Assembly: GCA_023313575.1 (NCBI GenBank)
Contig: JAJTTP010000009.1
Coordinates: forward strand, 558,001 to 622,000
DNA from: Eutypella sp. D-1
Taxonomy: Eukaryota; Ascomycota; Sordariomycetes; Xylariales; Diatrypaceae
DNA length: 64,000 bases
Reading direction: 5' to 3'
Both the position numbers and the translations under genes were made by a program. Below the pieces are notes generated by a model. It made no database searches. It saw only the letters and a list, made by a program, of their open reading frames with translations, and had not been told where the DNA came from. This document shows, piece by piece, positions 46,652-57,504 of the stretch (the stretch's first letter is position 1; every line of letters begins with the position of its first letter).

Positions 46652-49600
46652 ATGGCGTCTCACCAATCGTCCAGCGTCACCTGTTTGAGCTCCGAAGAGC
46701 ACCATAAAAATATCAGCAATCATCTAGTGCACTACTTTGGATGCCTCCCTATCACCGGTGCCGGGAGTGAAATCGGCAGAGATAAATTTAAGGAAGAAGC
46801 AAGTGACGACATCAAGGAAGATATTGAACGTGAAATCACACGTGTCGATTTCCTCCGCACAACTCTAGCCAACGATCCACTCGACAGCCACCTAGTAAAA
46901 ACCCTAGAAAAAAGCCTCGGAGAATGGCGTTCTACTATACGACGCAAGAAGAATGCGCCTGCGCCAGAAGCACGACCGGAAGGGGAAGAAATTGCTAAAG
47001 GCTCTGGAGATGATTATGATCTACTGTGGGACGTCAAAGTGCCAATTATTCATTATGATGATGGAGAGGGAAAACCGCTCGATGACAAGAGAATCTGGGG
47101 GGCATTCCCAAATCAGAAGACGAACTTGAAATACCTCCTAACAGACGATAATATTCCATCAGGAACACCCAAGGGGAAGAAGCTCCTTCAACAGAATGAG
47201 GCTTCGAAAGGAATTACTTATTTCCACATTCCCTATAATAACATGACCGTGAGTTATTTTTATACCATGTTGCCAAGAACCGATACTAATATCTCTGCAG
47301 TGGGCCGAGGTTTGTACATGGTTTATCGAATAGGATAACACTTATTGATATAAATATAGAGCTCGATTGCGAGGTATTTCGATGAAGATGGAAAGGGAGT
47401 GAAGCCAAAGACGGATTCCATCTTGAAATACCGATATTGGTATGGTCAACTACATGGAGACCAGAAACGGAGTCCTGCCCACTCAAGACACCTACACGCC
47501 ATATGGGCGGCTATGACATCAGGTAACAAGAAGATTCCAACAATTTTACCACGCTACTAACAGCAAAGTAGAACCGGATAAGCCCGACACGATCCAGAAG
47601 GACATGGTCCTGTTTGTGAGTCCTATTAAATATTAGATATTTCGATCCTTCAGATGAGCTAATATTACGCTGTCAGATGCCATACCTTCATTGGGACACG
47701 TCCAGAAAAAGACAACAGTTCGCCAAAGAGATAAACAGAATAATAAGGCAAGACGAACGTAACGCTAAGGAGGAGGTGAAAGAGAAGAAAAAAACGAGAC
47801 AAGAACAGAGAGAACAGCAGACAGGACAACCGGCGCCTCAACCGGAGCGGCAAGAGACACGGCAAAAGTTGGACAAACAGCCATTCTGGAACTTCTCAAG
47901 GAGATCTGGTCAAGGAGACAACAACCTCCAAGCCGATGAACGCGGCCGGCTTCACATAAGTAATAAGCTTGGCCAGTATCTCCTAGACGCGACCAGGCTA
48001 TACGAGGGCATGACAAATTACCGGGACAAGACAGTTTTCCGCGAGTATTTGACTAGAGAGCCCCCGCTCCATCCACGGCGAACACTGGACCAAGCATACT
48101 ACTGGATTTTAAAATCCACCAAAAAGCGTGACACTGATCAAGTAGTATACCGGGGAACGACCCCGCGATCCTCAGATTTCCATGAGTACGACCGCAAGAA
48201 CAATTGTTGGCCGGACCACAAGTACTTGAAAGGAGATGATTGCGACTTCTGTAGAAGAAATATTCAGAAACTATCCAGGGTAGTCATGGTCGATCAACTC
48301 TGGATGTGGATCCTGGATGGAAACACCATAATCACCTGTTTTCCAAGACGATATGGAACGAACAAGCAAGACATGTCCGGAGTCCATAAGTCGATTAGGC
48401 TTCGCCTCAAAGATGACAAGTCCCTCAGAGTGCGTTCAGTCTATGACCTCGCACTCATTATCATCGATGAATGCTGCGATACCTTCTTTGACCGCACCAA
48501 GAAGGTCGATCGCCAACCACAAGTCCTCGAAGAGTTCTCAACAGCCATCGGCGACGTGGTGAGTGTTATAAACAATATCATAGTTTGGTCTAGCTACTAA
48601 GGTGGTCTCTAGATGCACAAGCAAACTTCAGCCTTCGAGAGACTGTGGCACTGGACCTACGAAGCCAAGTTAGTCTACCGATCCAGAGGTAGTGACACAT
48701 CTGAGCTTCACGTTCCCCTTCTCGACATCAACCCCGAAGGTAGACTTGAACGAGAAATCAAGGATATCATCGAAGAGCTCGATATCATGATCCACATCAC
48801 GAAAACGCAGAAGGATATACTGGAGAAGTTCGTGACGTATGCCACGAATAAACTAGACTCACCAAAGCCGGAGTCACTAGAGAATGAAAACAATCGAATG
48901 TGGTTCAAACATAACGCTGATGAGCACCTTGCAAATATCGCCGAACGAATCGAGAAGATGAAAGAACTTCGAGAAACAGCAGAGAACACTGCTACGAGTG
49001 TGAGTAGTTCATCGACTTTAAATTTTCCATGGTTAAGCTAACAGATATACAGGTCAAGGACTTATTGTCATTAAAGCAACAACAAGCTAGTGTTGTGCAA
49101 GCTTGGCAGGCCGCGAAGCAATCTGAGGAGACCGTCAAACAAGGCCGTTCGATCATGGTGTTCACCATCGTGACCATTATTTTCGTAAGTATTGCGCTCC
49201 ATCGTATGTATTTTACTAACTTTCCTAGCTTCCACTATCCTTCATGTCTAGTGTGTTCGGAATGAACAACGTCGAGTTCTCCGATGACTCCTGGGCGGTG
49301 AAGGATGAGTTCGCATTCATGTGTAAGTCGGAATATGTTGCTTATTTCTATCGAAGGTCTTCCCTAACTTGGCTCGTGTGCGAAATCATAGTCCCAATTT
49401 CCATCGCAGTGATCTTTATCAGCTCGATCCTTGCATTCAATACATGGATTCGCTCCTTCCTCTGGTACTACGGCAACGTACCTCTTATAGCGCGGCTCAT
49501 ACAAACTCCTCTATATAACGTATGGCTTGACAAGGCGAAGTCAATCAAGACCATGAACCAGGATGGATACAAAACGGTTAATGAACGTAAGGCCAAGGTT

Positions 49601-49840
49601 ATGCAGAAACGTTTGCGAAAAAGATATGAGGCAGAGCATGGCAACACCAAGACCCAGAGCAAGACTGTGGACGGGGGAGAACCCACCGGTACACCCAGTG
49701 CCCCACCTGACGCAACCAGTAGTGAGGCCGATTCTCGCCACACAGGGTCCTTTTGGGGCTCTCTTCTGCGTTTTAGGAGCAGGAAGGGGGCAAGTAGTGA
49801 TATCGAGTCGGCTAGCCACAGCGATCCCCCGTCTCAGTAA
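46652..49840 (+). CDS. CorA-like divalent-cation channel, fungal long form, nine exons
   Basis: Exons 46652-47248, 47301-47309, 47360-47522, 47572-47615, 47677-48558, 48613-48999, 49053-49184, 49229-49322 and 49392-49840 give 918 residues in phase. The N-terminal soluble part carries the pattern usual in fungal CorA-like proteins: ITYFHIPYNNMTWAE, SSIARYFDE, then MVLFMPYLHWDTSRKRQ after splicing, and VVMVDQLWMWILDGNTI. Helical coiled regions follow (VKDLLSLKQQQASVVQAWQA). The two C-terminal transmembrane helices flank the Gly-Met-Asn signature of CorA channels (VFGMN, residues 749-751), with FPISIAVIFISSILAF as the second helix. Exon 2 is only 9 bases (codons 200-202, Trp-Ala-Glu). Ion specificity and membrane are unknown; ion transport is expected from the GMN motif. 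More 5' exons cannot be excluded. Confidence 0.88.
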
Positions 49841-50286
49841 AAGAATGAACGGTTTGGTGGTTACTTAGCAGCTTAGGTAGACAGGGGACAGTAGAAGATC
49901 TTTGGAAATGGCATTATTATTTATTTTAAACTTACATTCGTAGCCGCTTAATTTGAATTTGACCTTGTCGCCCTGCGGTTTTTCGCTTAGATTCTGTCGA
50001 AAGAATGGTTAGACAGTTGAGAAGGATTGATAAGTACTTAGTATGCTTATGGGTGTTTATGGATTCGATCCCGGCAGGGCGGGATTGAGCCGGCTCGGGC
50101 CGCAGAAACATGGCGTGCTACACTGTACCGATGACAAATCCAAATTAATATGGGGATTTGGGGTATTGGACCTCCATTAGTACCAGGCGTGTCTGGCTAT
50201 TCACAGCAACAATTTTATCAAAAAAGTGTCATAGATTTAATACTGCATCACCGTTTTCCCTTCCGCCGTGCGCTTTCTGTTTAGCC
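49841..50286. other. Intergenic, nothing coding
   Basis: 3' flank of the CorA-like gene and leader of the carrier gene. Nothing else is seen. Confidence 0.5.
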
Positions 50287-51869
50287 ATGTCTTCCAAGCA
50301 CGACGACCCAGAGAACCAGGCGGGGAGCGACGAGCAAACCCCGCTACTTCGGGAACGGCGTGAATCCGGGGCAGAGCACGAAACCGAGCAGACACCATTA
50401 TTAGACGGCCAGGAATCCATTCATGATGAGCACGAGCAGGCGGCGTTGCTCGAGCCGCCACCGTGGAAACGGACGAGGAGTTGGTGGTTCTGGCGGATAT
50501 TATGGACCATCGTCGCAGCGCTCATACTAGCGGTCTTCATCAAAGGATGGATAGACGCAGATGACACCCACGTGAGTAAATAGAACGAATTTATACCTAT
50601 GGCAAATGATTGACCGGGTTTTAACTCTTTTATTCTAGTTCGATTTAAAGGGCGCGCTGATGCGAGCGTTAGGAGGCGGGTTGAGCGGTGCAGCCGCCAT
50701 GGTTCTGCAGGTCCTGCTCCTCATGGTATGTTCCGTCTTACGCGTTCCTAGCAAGCAAATGACTAATCATTTTGGACAGCCACTTCGGACGATCATGAAC
50801 TATCAGTACCGTCATGGGACTTCCTTCACTGTGGCTACACGAACGCTCTATCACGACGGTGGCATCCGACGCTACTACCAAGGCATACTTGCGGCGTTGG
50901 TTCAAGGTAAGAGGCGATTGATTTTCCCATGTCAAGCAGTATGAATTCTCAAAATGCATGCAAAGGTCCTGTTTCAAGGTTTGGAGATACGGCGGCCAAT
51001 GCCGGTATCCTCGCATTGCTCCAGTCGAACCCTTATCTAAACAAGATGCCGTCCCCTATCAAGACAATCTTTGCCTCTCTATGGTAAGTCGCACTCGCTC
51101 ATCCACTCCTTATCCCTTCACGTGCCGATAACATTGACAATATCATTTGAAGCGCTGCCGCTTTTCGCATGATTCTCACCCCTATCGACACGCTCAAGAC
51201 GACGCTTCAGGCCCAAGGGGCCCGGGGGACGACCATCCTCCGCCACCGGATCAAGAGGGATGGTATCGGGAGCCTGTGGTGGGGTGCAATCGCAACCGCG
51301 GCGGCGACGTTCGTGGGGCACTACCCCTGGTTTGCTACCGTAAGCCCCATATCCATTATTCATGTGGCCACTAGCTGGATCAAACTCTTACGTGTGCCCT
51401 CTTGGTAGTACAACTTCCTCTCGGAGGTCCTCACGGAGCCCCCCAGGCATCCTCTTATCGTGTGGCTCGCGCGGCTAGCCTTCATCGGGTTCTGCGCATC
51501 GATCGTATCCGATTCCATCTCCAATTCCCTCAGAGTAGTAAAGACATACCGCCAAGTCAACGACACCAAGGTCTCGTACTGTAAGTCGTACTCCAGCCCA
51601 TCGTTCGTAGTGTATAATGCTCGTATCACTAACCTCGGTGTGATATCAGCCCAAGCCGCACGGCTTGTAGTCCTTCAGGATGGCATATCCGGACTATTTG
51701 GCCGTGGCCTTAAGACCCGCATCCTAGCCAATGGCATGCAAGGGATACTGTTTTCTATTCTTTGGAAGCTCTTCCTAGATCTGTAAGAGACAGAGCACCC
51801 CCTTTCTGTCCACGATTTTATGAGCTAACAAACTACTTTATCAGCTGGGAGAAGAAGACATCTTCCTAA
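50287..51869 (+). CDS. Mitochondrial-carrier-family protein with unusual N-terminal extension
   Basis: Eight exons, 50287-50571, 50639-50725, 50780-50906, 50966-51083, 51153-51339, 51409-51580, 51650-51782 and 51845-51869, encode 377 residues. The N-terminal 60 residues are acidic and carry three dileucine motifs, EQTPLL (16-21), EQTPLL (34-39) and EQAALL (50-55). A Trp-rich helix follows (WWFWRILWTIVAALILAVFI, about 67-86). The carrier body includes GGGLSGAAAMVLQ, RTLYHDGGIRRYYQG and the signature PIDTLKTTLQAQG, with a later degenerate repeat (LQDGISGLFGRGLKTRILANG). The first repeat lacks the standard P-x-D/E motif. It is a divergent solute carrier, and transported compound is unknown. The acidic head and extra helix argue against a classical mitochondrial import route. 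Confidence 0.85.
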
Positions 51870-52793
51870 CGAATAAAGTTTTTGAGACGCGCTTTGTTCT
51901 TATGCTCATATGACGCATCTTGCTGTCATGATCAAGAGTGCGTGCATATGATCTGGTCCGTGGTCCTTTCGCCTGTGCAGTGCTGGCCCGTCATGTTCGC
52001 TATGTTGTCAGTTTCGACTTTCTTCTTGAGGGAAGGTCTAGCCCTCTAGACAGATCAGAAGTTAGAACCGAGTATAGCTCGAGTCACAGTTGGTTCGCTC
52101 AAGATACATTGTCATTGTTTCAAATGGGGTAAACGAGAAGCATGCACCCCTTCAATCTCTTCCCCCTTTCTTACCAGTTCACCGGAGGATGGTGACTACC
52201 CTTCTTTGAACCCCTTTTCATGAGTAGACGAGAGCGTTCTAGCGTTGGATCCAAAATAGTTGGTTAGATGGAGAGAATAAGGGTAATCAGGATAGATATA
52301 ATGAGGTTATCCATAAACCTAAAGCAATCAGTATCTACCTAGGCAGCTACGCCCTTCTCTTAGGCTCATCTATGGCACTAAGTAATATGCAATTACCCCT
52401 AACTTTTACAAATTCGGCCAAAAAAAAAGGCGTACATGATTTATTGGTATTTTAGTACACGGCACCCCTACGCTACCGACTCCGATGTCGTCGGTACCAG
52501 CGGCCTGGCGATCAATTGGAGATGTATCGACCCCGATAAGAGTGGATCTCGGAGGTTTCCAGCGGTGCAGTTCCCCCTTCTACTTACCTAGGTACCTATA
52601 AACTCCCTGCAATTGGAAAATTCCAGTTAGATTAGGCCGACGGAAACCGAGTATCCAAATTCACCCATCGACCTCGGAAGATCACATTAAAATATTTAAG
52701 TACACGGATCGACTACATAGTATCATCCAACGTCTTCTAGTTAAAGAGCGAAGAAACCCACCACTCTAGGACAAGCATACACAGAGATCCAAA
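51870..52793. other. Intergenic with poly-A signal and CCTAGG palindromes
   Basis: AATAAA at 51872-51877, three bases past the carrier stop codon, may serve as its polyadenylation signal. Upstream of the reductase gene TTACCTAGGTACCTAT (52584-52599) holds two overlapping 10-bp palindromes. No gene seen. Confidence 0.5.
51872..51877 (+). terminator. Possible polyadenylation signal of the carrier gene
   Basis: AATAAA directly after the stop codon and followed by a T-rich stretch. Confidence 0.4.
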
Positions 52794-53755
52794 ATGTCTT
52801 CCCAACTGCAAAAGAGCAAGATTGCCTTCATTGGCGGGGGCAACATGGCCGCGGCCATTATCGGGGGCCTGACGGCGAAGGGAATCTCCAAACAGAATGT
52901 CATTGTTTCGGAGCCGTGGGAGGTGAACCGCGCCAAGATGAGCGAGATCGGCGTGCGCACGACCGAATCCAATGTCGAGGCCGGCAAGGACGCCGACATC
53001 CTTATTCTCGCCGTCAAGCCTCAGGTCGCCAAGGGCGTGTGCCAGGAGCTCGCCAGTTCCTGGTCCGGCACCGGGTCCACGCCCCTCATCGTGTCAATCG
53101 CCGCCGGTATCACGCTCGAGAGCCTGAGGGAGTGGCTCAAATTGAGCGGGGGCTCTGCCCCGCATGTCGTCCGGGTCATGCCCAACACGCCCGCCCTCGT
53201 CGGTGAGGGCGCCTCGGGCCTGTTCGCCGCTGATGACGTCACCGCCGATGAGAAAGAACTCACCACGGCGCTTCTGAGCAGCGTCAGCAAGGCGACCGAG
53301 TGGGTGGACAAGGAGGAACTTCTGGACGTTGTCACAGGCCTTTCAGGTACGTTATTCAACCCCCCTGCGTGCATGTCTCTGGGGGGCAGATTCGTGGAAG
53401 ATAATGCGCGCACAGTCAGCAAAACTGCTTAACTGATCATCCCCGACCAGGCTCCGGGCCGGCCTACTTCTTCGCCATGGTGGAACATTTGGTCGCGAGC
53501 GCGACGGCGCTGGGTCTCTCGCGGGAACAGGCTACCCGCCTCGCGACGCAGACGTGCCTGGGCGCCGGCCGCATGCTCGTCGAGTCGTCTGACGAGCCCG
53601 CGCAGCTGCGGCGCAATGTTACCAGCCCCAAGGGCACCACCGAGGCCGCGCTCAACAGCTTCGAAGCCTCGGGGCTTGCGGGCGCCGTCGACAAGGCCGT
53701 CAAGGCCGCTGCCGACCGTGCCGAGGAACTGGGCAAGACCCTAGGCAGCTCGTGA
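52794..53755 (+). CDS. Pyrroline-5-carboxylate reductase
   Basis: Exons 52794-53346 and 53451-53755 join as GLSG|SGPAYFF (intron GTACGT..CCAG) and give 285 residues. The enzyme reduces 1-pyrroline-5-carboxylate to L-proline with NAD(P)H, the last step of proline synthesis. The N-terminal Rossmann motif is IAFIGGGNMAAAIIGGL (residues 9-25). VKPQVAKG and VRVMPNTPALVGEG follow, then the C-terminal dimer domain with QATRLATQTCLGAGRML and the P5CR signature NVTSPKGTTEAALNSFE. Length is normal for the family. The ornithine cyclodeaminase-like gene at the right edge works in the same area of metabolism. Confidence 0.95.
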
Positions 53756-54346
53756 GTCTGCGGTGATCGGGCATTCTTCGGAGACTGAGATAGTCATATG
53801 AATGATCTGTCCACGAAGCACTTGAAGAGTTGGGTGGTGGTGGTGGACAAAAAAGAGACCGGATTGGCCAAGCGCCTATCTATGAAAGGTCTATCGGGTT
53901 TAGAACAGGAAGGGACACTGGCTCCATAGTGAAGCAGTCCATTGAAACAGAGCAGAAAATAGACAAAGAACTCAATGCACAAAGTACAAAACAGCTCGCA
54001 GCTGAACATAAAGGCATTATGCAGACGATTAACATGAATATGTTGAGACGAGTGTGTTGTTTTCTCTCGTATCTGAGAGTGTGTGTAGATATCTAATCGA
54101 AAGCTTCTAGTGGGCGTTTACGAACACTGATCTTGATCATACTGAACAATCGCGAATAAGACAAGAAATGTTGTTCATAGGATCTACATAGCAATGAGCG
54201 GATTCCTGTGGCTAACGCCTGCTTCTTTCTTCCTCAGATAAAGATAGCCAGACAAGGGAAATAATACCTAGCTTGCCAAACAGCTTCTTACATCCAAACA
54301 AAGCCAGCAGTCCAACCACAAAAGTACGGCTAACAATACAACCACG
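53756..54346. other. Intergenic, nothing seen
   Basis: 3' flank of the reductase gene and leader of the kinase-like gene. No coding signal or repeat. Confidence 0.5.
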
Positions 54347-55168
54347 ATGGCGCCCACAGTCGAGATCCTGTCAACCGAGCGTCACGCTGATATGACTAGC
54401 ACATGCCATGTGCGGCTTCTACACACCACCACCGTCAAGGGCGCGCCTGTGAAATCCATCAGGTACGCACGTGTGTTGCCAGGTGCGCTCCCCATAAATT
54501 GGATAGAGCCAGGTACTAACATCAAACTCCCAGAGTTCCCCGAGGGCGACTGGGAGATAGTGGACCTAGTCCCTGGCAAGGTTAAGGGCGAGGCGAAGGT
54601 AGTTGACCCGCGAAAGGGCCGCATCTTAGAGCTCACGGCGTGGCACCACCACTCAGTCGACTACTTCGAGCTGAGGAAGATGTTCCAGCATCCCTTCGCG
54701 AGACTTTGCGGGAAGCGAAACGACTCGATGTTTTTAGTGAGGCACGAGTCCCTGATGCGGACGGCGGGGGTAATGGTCGCGTTTATGAAGATCGCGAACG
54801 CGCTTCCTGAGCTTCGCAATATCTCGGCCGAGCTCAGAGTCTACCAGGAACTAGAAGGTTCGGGCATCGCGCCCCGGTTCATCGGCCACGTCACGGAGAA
54901 CGGACGCGTCGTTGGGTTCTTGACCGAGTACCTCGAGGACGCGTACCCGCCTCGTCTTTCCAATTTTGAAGCCTGCGCCACGGTGCTCGGGAAGCTCCAT
55001 GCCAAGGGCATAATCCACGGCGACGCGCACAGCGGGAATTTCCTCATCAAGTCAGATGGCACAGCCGTGTTGATCGATTTCGAGTTATCCCGGCCCTGCA
55101 AATGTCCACGGACTTTGAGGCAGGAAATGGAGGAATTGCAATACGAGCTCCCGTCGGAGTCTCTGTAA
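54347..55168 (+). CDS. APH/protein-kinase-like phosphotransferase
   Basis: Intact single exon, 273 residues. The C-terminal half carries the catalytic pattern of the protein-kinase-like fold: LHAKGIIHGDAHSGNFLI with His-Gly-Asp at 224-226 and the downstream Asn, then VLIDFELSRP with the metal-binding aspartate. The motif is DFE rather than DFG, as often seen in aminoglycoside-phosphotransferase-like and related fungal kinases. SAELRVYQELEGSGIAPRFIG is the equivalent of the alpha-C helix and hinge region, and TEYLED the hinge. A clear Gly-rich loop and Lys are not evident in the N-terminal 120 residues. Fungal homologues are sometimes mislabelled alpha-galactosidase. Substrate unknown. Confidence 0.75.
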   Translation: MAPTVEILSTERHADMTSTCHVRLLHTTTVKGAPVKSIRYARVLPGALPINWIEPGTNIKLPEFPEGDWEIVDLVPGKVKGEAKVVDPRKGRILELTAWHHHSVDYFELRKMFQHPFARLCGKRNDSMFLVRHESLMRTAGVMVAFMKIANALPELRNISAELRVYQELEGSGIAPRFIGHVTENGRVVGFLTEYLEDAYPPRLSNFEACATVLGKLHAKGIIHGDAHSGNFLIKSDGTAVLIDFELSRPCKCPRTLRQEMEELQYELPSESL

Positions 55169-55206
55169 GTCCGTCCTTGATAGCAGAACACGGGGTGCAT
55201 ATAGTC

Positions 55207-55311
55207 GATAAAAGTTATTATTATAAAAGATTTTAATAATTTAATAAGGCCTTATTATTAAAAAGGTATATTATAAAATAACTTTATTATTTTAATAATT
55301 ATTAATATGTA
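55207..55311. repeat. AT-rich patch with 16-bp palindrome
   Basis: Over 100 bases of nearly pure A/T in the 3' flank of the kinase-like gene. It contains the perfect palindrome TAATAAGGCCTTATTA (55242-55257). Confidence 0.8.
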
Positions 55312-55411
55312 TTACCACGTAACCTATATCAGTAAATTCCCTAACCTGGAATGCGTGGTTTGCAACATATCTTTTGCCCGTTATAGGGCATACTTCCGCT
55401 ATATACCACCA

Positions 55412-56204
55412 TTAAAGATCAAGGTTTAACAGCTTGAAGCCGTGATCCGCCACACGGCGCCTCGCCGCCTCTGCAAACCCGGTGACGCCTCCATCGCGGA
55501 CCTCTCTGAGGCTCTCCTGCTGTCGCCTTCGGATGTTCTGCTCCTCCCCCCACCTCTTCCGCATCGCCTCCACAAAATTCGGGTCCCTACTTATCCGGCT
55601 CAGCCCGGCAGACTCGAAGTAATGCCGCTTCTCCTCGACAAACGTGTCGAAACTGTCCTCGCCTGCGATGTCAGCTCCTCGGCAGACCCGCTGTCTCTTC
55701 CGGAAATCTACCTGCCAGCGCGTCAGTTGTCGCGAGAACAGGCCCTGGTCGTCCGGATTCGGTGCCGTCACGTGTCCAAGTGTAACAAGGGCAGGTTTCA
55801 GGACTTGGAGGAAGAATAGTAATAATTCTCTATGGTCTTCGAGGGGTCAATGGCTCCCTTCTATCTTCTGTCTTCTGAAAGGATCCCTCGCATCTATATA
55901 TACACAATCTTATCTGGCACGTACTGTACGTACCGATATGTCTGTTATAGGATGACCTTTGCGATATTGCATCCAACAACCCTAATACGAATAACGCTGC
56001 ATACCAACTGCATACTTCGAACTGTAGCTAAGATATCCTGTGTCTACGGGGGTGTTCCCGTATGACACCAAGCCACGGCCGTAGCATCTGCGCTCGGGCC
56101 TCCGGGTCGTGGTCCATCTCGTTCCACGTTTCCAGAGAGCAGGCTGGTTTGCCGCCGGCGGCGCTCAGCTGGAGGTAGCAGCGGGTATGGTACTCCTTGC
56201 TCAT
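55412..56204 (-). CDS. Small hypothetical protein, split by one intron
   Basis: Two minus-strand coding pieces appear to be one gene. The upstream piece reads EYHTRCYLQLSAAGGKPAC.. followed by TWNEMDHDPEARAQMLRPWL. The downstream piece reads KPALVTLGHVTAPNPDDQGL and RQLTRWQVDFRKRQR. Both styles occur together in a common fungal hypothetical family ('EMDHDPEARA' followed by 'PNPDDQGL..RQLxRW'). A workable model is exon 56048-56204, intron 55804-56047 (GTAGAC..CAAG), exon 55412-55803, giving 182 residues; an alternative donor GTGTCA lies shortly upstream in the same phase. The coding-like frame also continues upstream to about 56387 without an ATG, so the true 5' end is uncertain. No function is known. 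Confidence 0.5.
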
Positions 56205-56433
56205 CTCTGGCTGTGGAGACAGCGACGCTGGCTGTTCGGCTGGCGACCATGCTCGCGCTCCGAGGCTCCCATTCTCCGTGATGTCGTTGAGCTTTGCCGC
56301 GAGCTCGGAGAAGTCGGGTAGCTGCGTGGCTTTGGCCTGCGGGCCGGCGTCGCTATTGGATGAACAAACTGGTGCTACGTCGCCCCTCTAGCCATTAATT
56401 TTTGATGAACCACTCTCTCCTGCCCTTCCGCTG

Positions 56434-57504
56434 CTACTTAACCGTCGCCCATTTAACAGCCGTTCCTCGAACTCTCCCTTCCGGTTCATTCGGTTCCTTT
56501 ATAATATTTGTTTTGGGTAGTCCCAGCTCCACAAGCCATGACAGTTGAACGGGCATGTCTTCATCACCTTTAATCGACGCGTTCACAAACAATGTCTGCT
56601 TCCCCGGCTCTAATACGACCGCATCACCGTCACAATGACTCGTATCGCAGAACTTCTGCGCGGCATATTTGGTAGCCTTCTCCTCCTTCTGCTTTGCATC
56701 CTCCGGGGTGTCAAACCTGCCGTTCTGCATTGCTCTAAGATCCTCAATAACGAAAGACTTGTCGTTATCGATGTCGGTAAAGTGTGAGGGTATCTTGGTG
56801 AGCTTTTCTCTCCATGTAATCATCTTTGCTCCCCAACCTTCGTGGATGTGGCCGAAACAGTGCATCCGCGGCTTTGCCATGGCGATAGCTGCAAAGAGAT
56901 CTGGGCATCCCGCTCGCTCCCGAGAGTTTGTTCGATCCAGGATGCCCCGTGGTGGCCCGTGGGTGACCACTAGATCCGTTGCTTCTCTGATGCTGAATAT
57001 ATGACCCTGGTCTGGGCGATACTGGAAACCCCAGTCGCCCAATGATGGCGTATATGGACTCGCATAAACAGTCAACTCGGCGTCATTCTGTAATGCAAAT
57101 CGATGCGTGCCTTCCTCTAGGAAATGGATGCCGTCCTTCTTGGCATCCAATAATAGGCGCCTTGCTTCTTCATATTCCCCATATACCTTTGCCACAAGCT
57201 CTGGTTCCAACTGCGGCCTTGCTTCTTCAATCTTCTTTCTGAAACTTGGCGTGTCGAGCGTGAAATCATGATTGCCGGCGATGACAAGCTTCAAAGGCGC
57301 TTCAATAGCGTGCAGGAGTTTCAAAGTCGCGCGGAACTCGTCTAGCTTCGACTCTTCGGTCAAATCTCCGCAATGGATACAAAGATCAGCAGATTGGCTA
57401 GGTATCTTCCCTGCGAGGGTCATGCCGTGTGTGTCTGATAAGATGAGAATTTTTGTCTTGACGAGGGGTCTGGCCCCAGAGGTATTCAGCGTAGCCAAAG
57501 ACAT
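56434..57504 (-). CDS. Calcineurin-like metallophosphoesterase
   Basis: Intact single exon, 356 residues from ATG at 57504. All metal-binding blocks are present: ILILSDTHG (Asp24, His26), CIHCGDLTE (Asp47), LVIAGNHDF (Asn and His near 79), VVTHGPP and CFGHIHEGWG. The layout matches the MPP_239FB/UPF0046-like group of small cytosolic phosphoesterases. A fungal C-terminal extension of about 100 residues (from KSFVIEDLRAM onward) has charged helices and a beta-rich end. The natural substrate is unknown for most of this group. Confidence 0.88.
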   Translation of the reverse strand: MSLATLNTSGARPLVKTKILILSDTHGMTLAGKIPSQSADLCIHCGDLTEESKLDEFRATLKLLHAIEAPLKLVIAGNHDFTLDTPSFRKKIEEARPQLEPELVAKVYGEYEEARRLLLDAKKDGIHFLEEGTHRFALQNDAELTVYASPYTPSLGDWGFQYRPDQGHIFSIREATDLVVTHGPPRGILDRTNSRERAGCPDLFAAIAMAKPRMHCFGHIHEGWGAKMITWREKLTKIPSHFTDIDNDKSFVIEDLRAMQNGRFDTPEDAKQKEEKATKYAAQKFCDTSHCDGDAVVLEPGKQTLFVNASIKGDEDMPVQLSWLVELGLPKTNIIKEPNEPEGRVRGTAVKWATVK

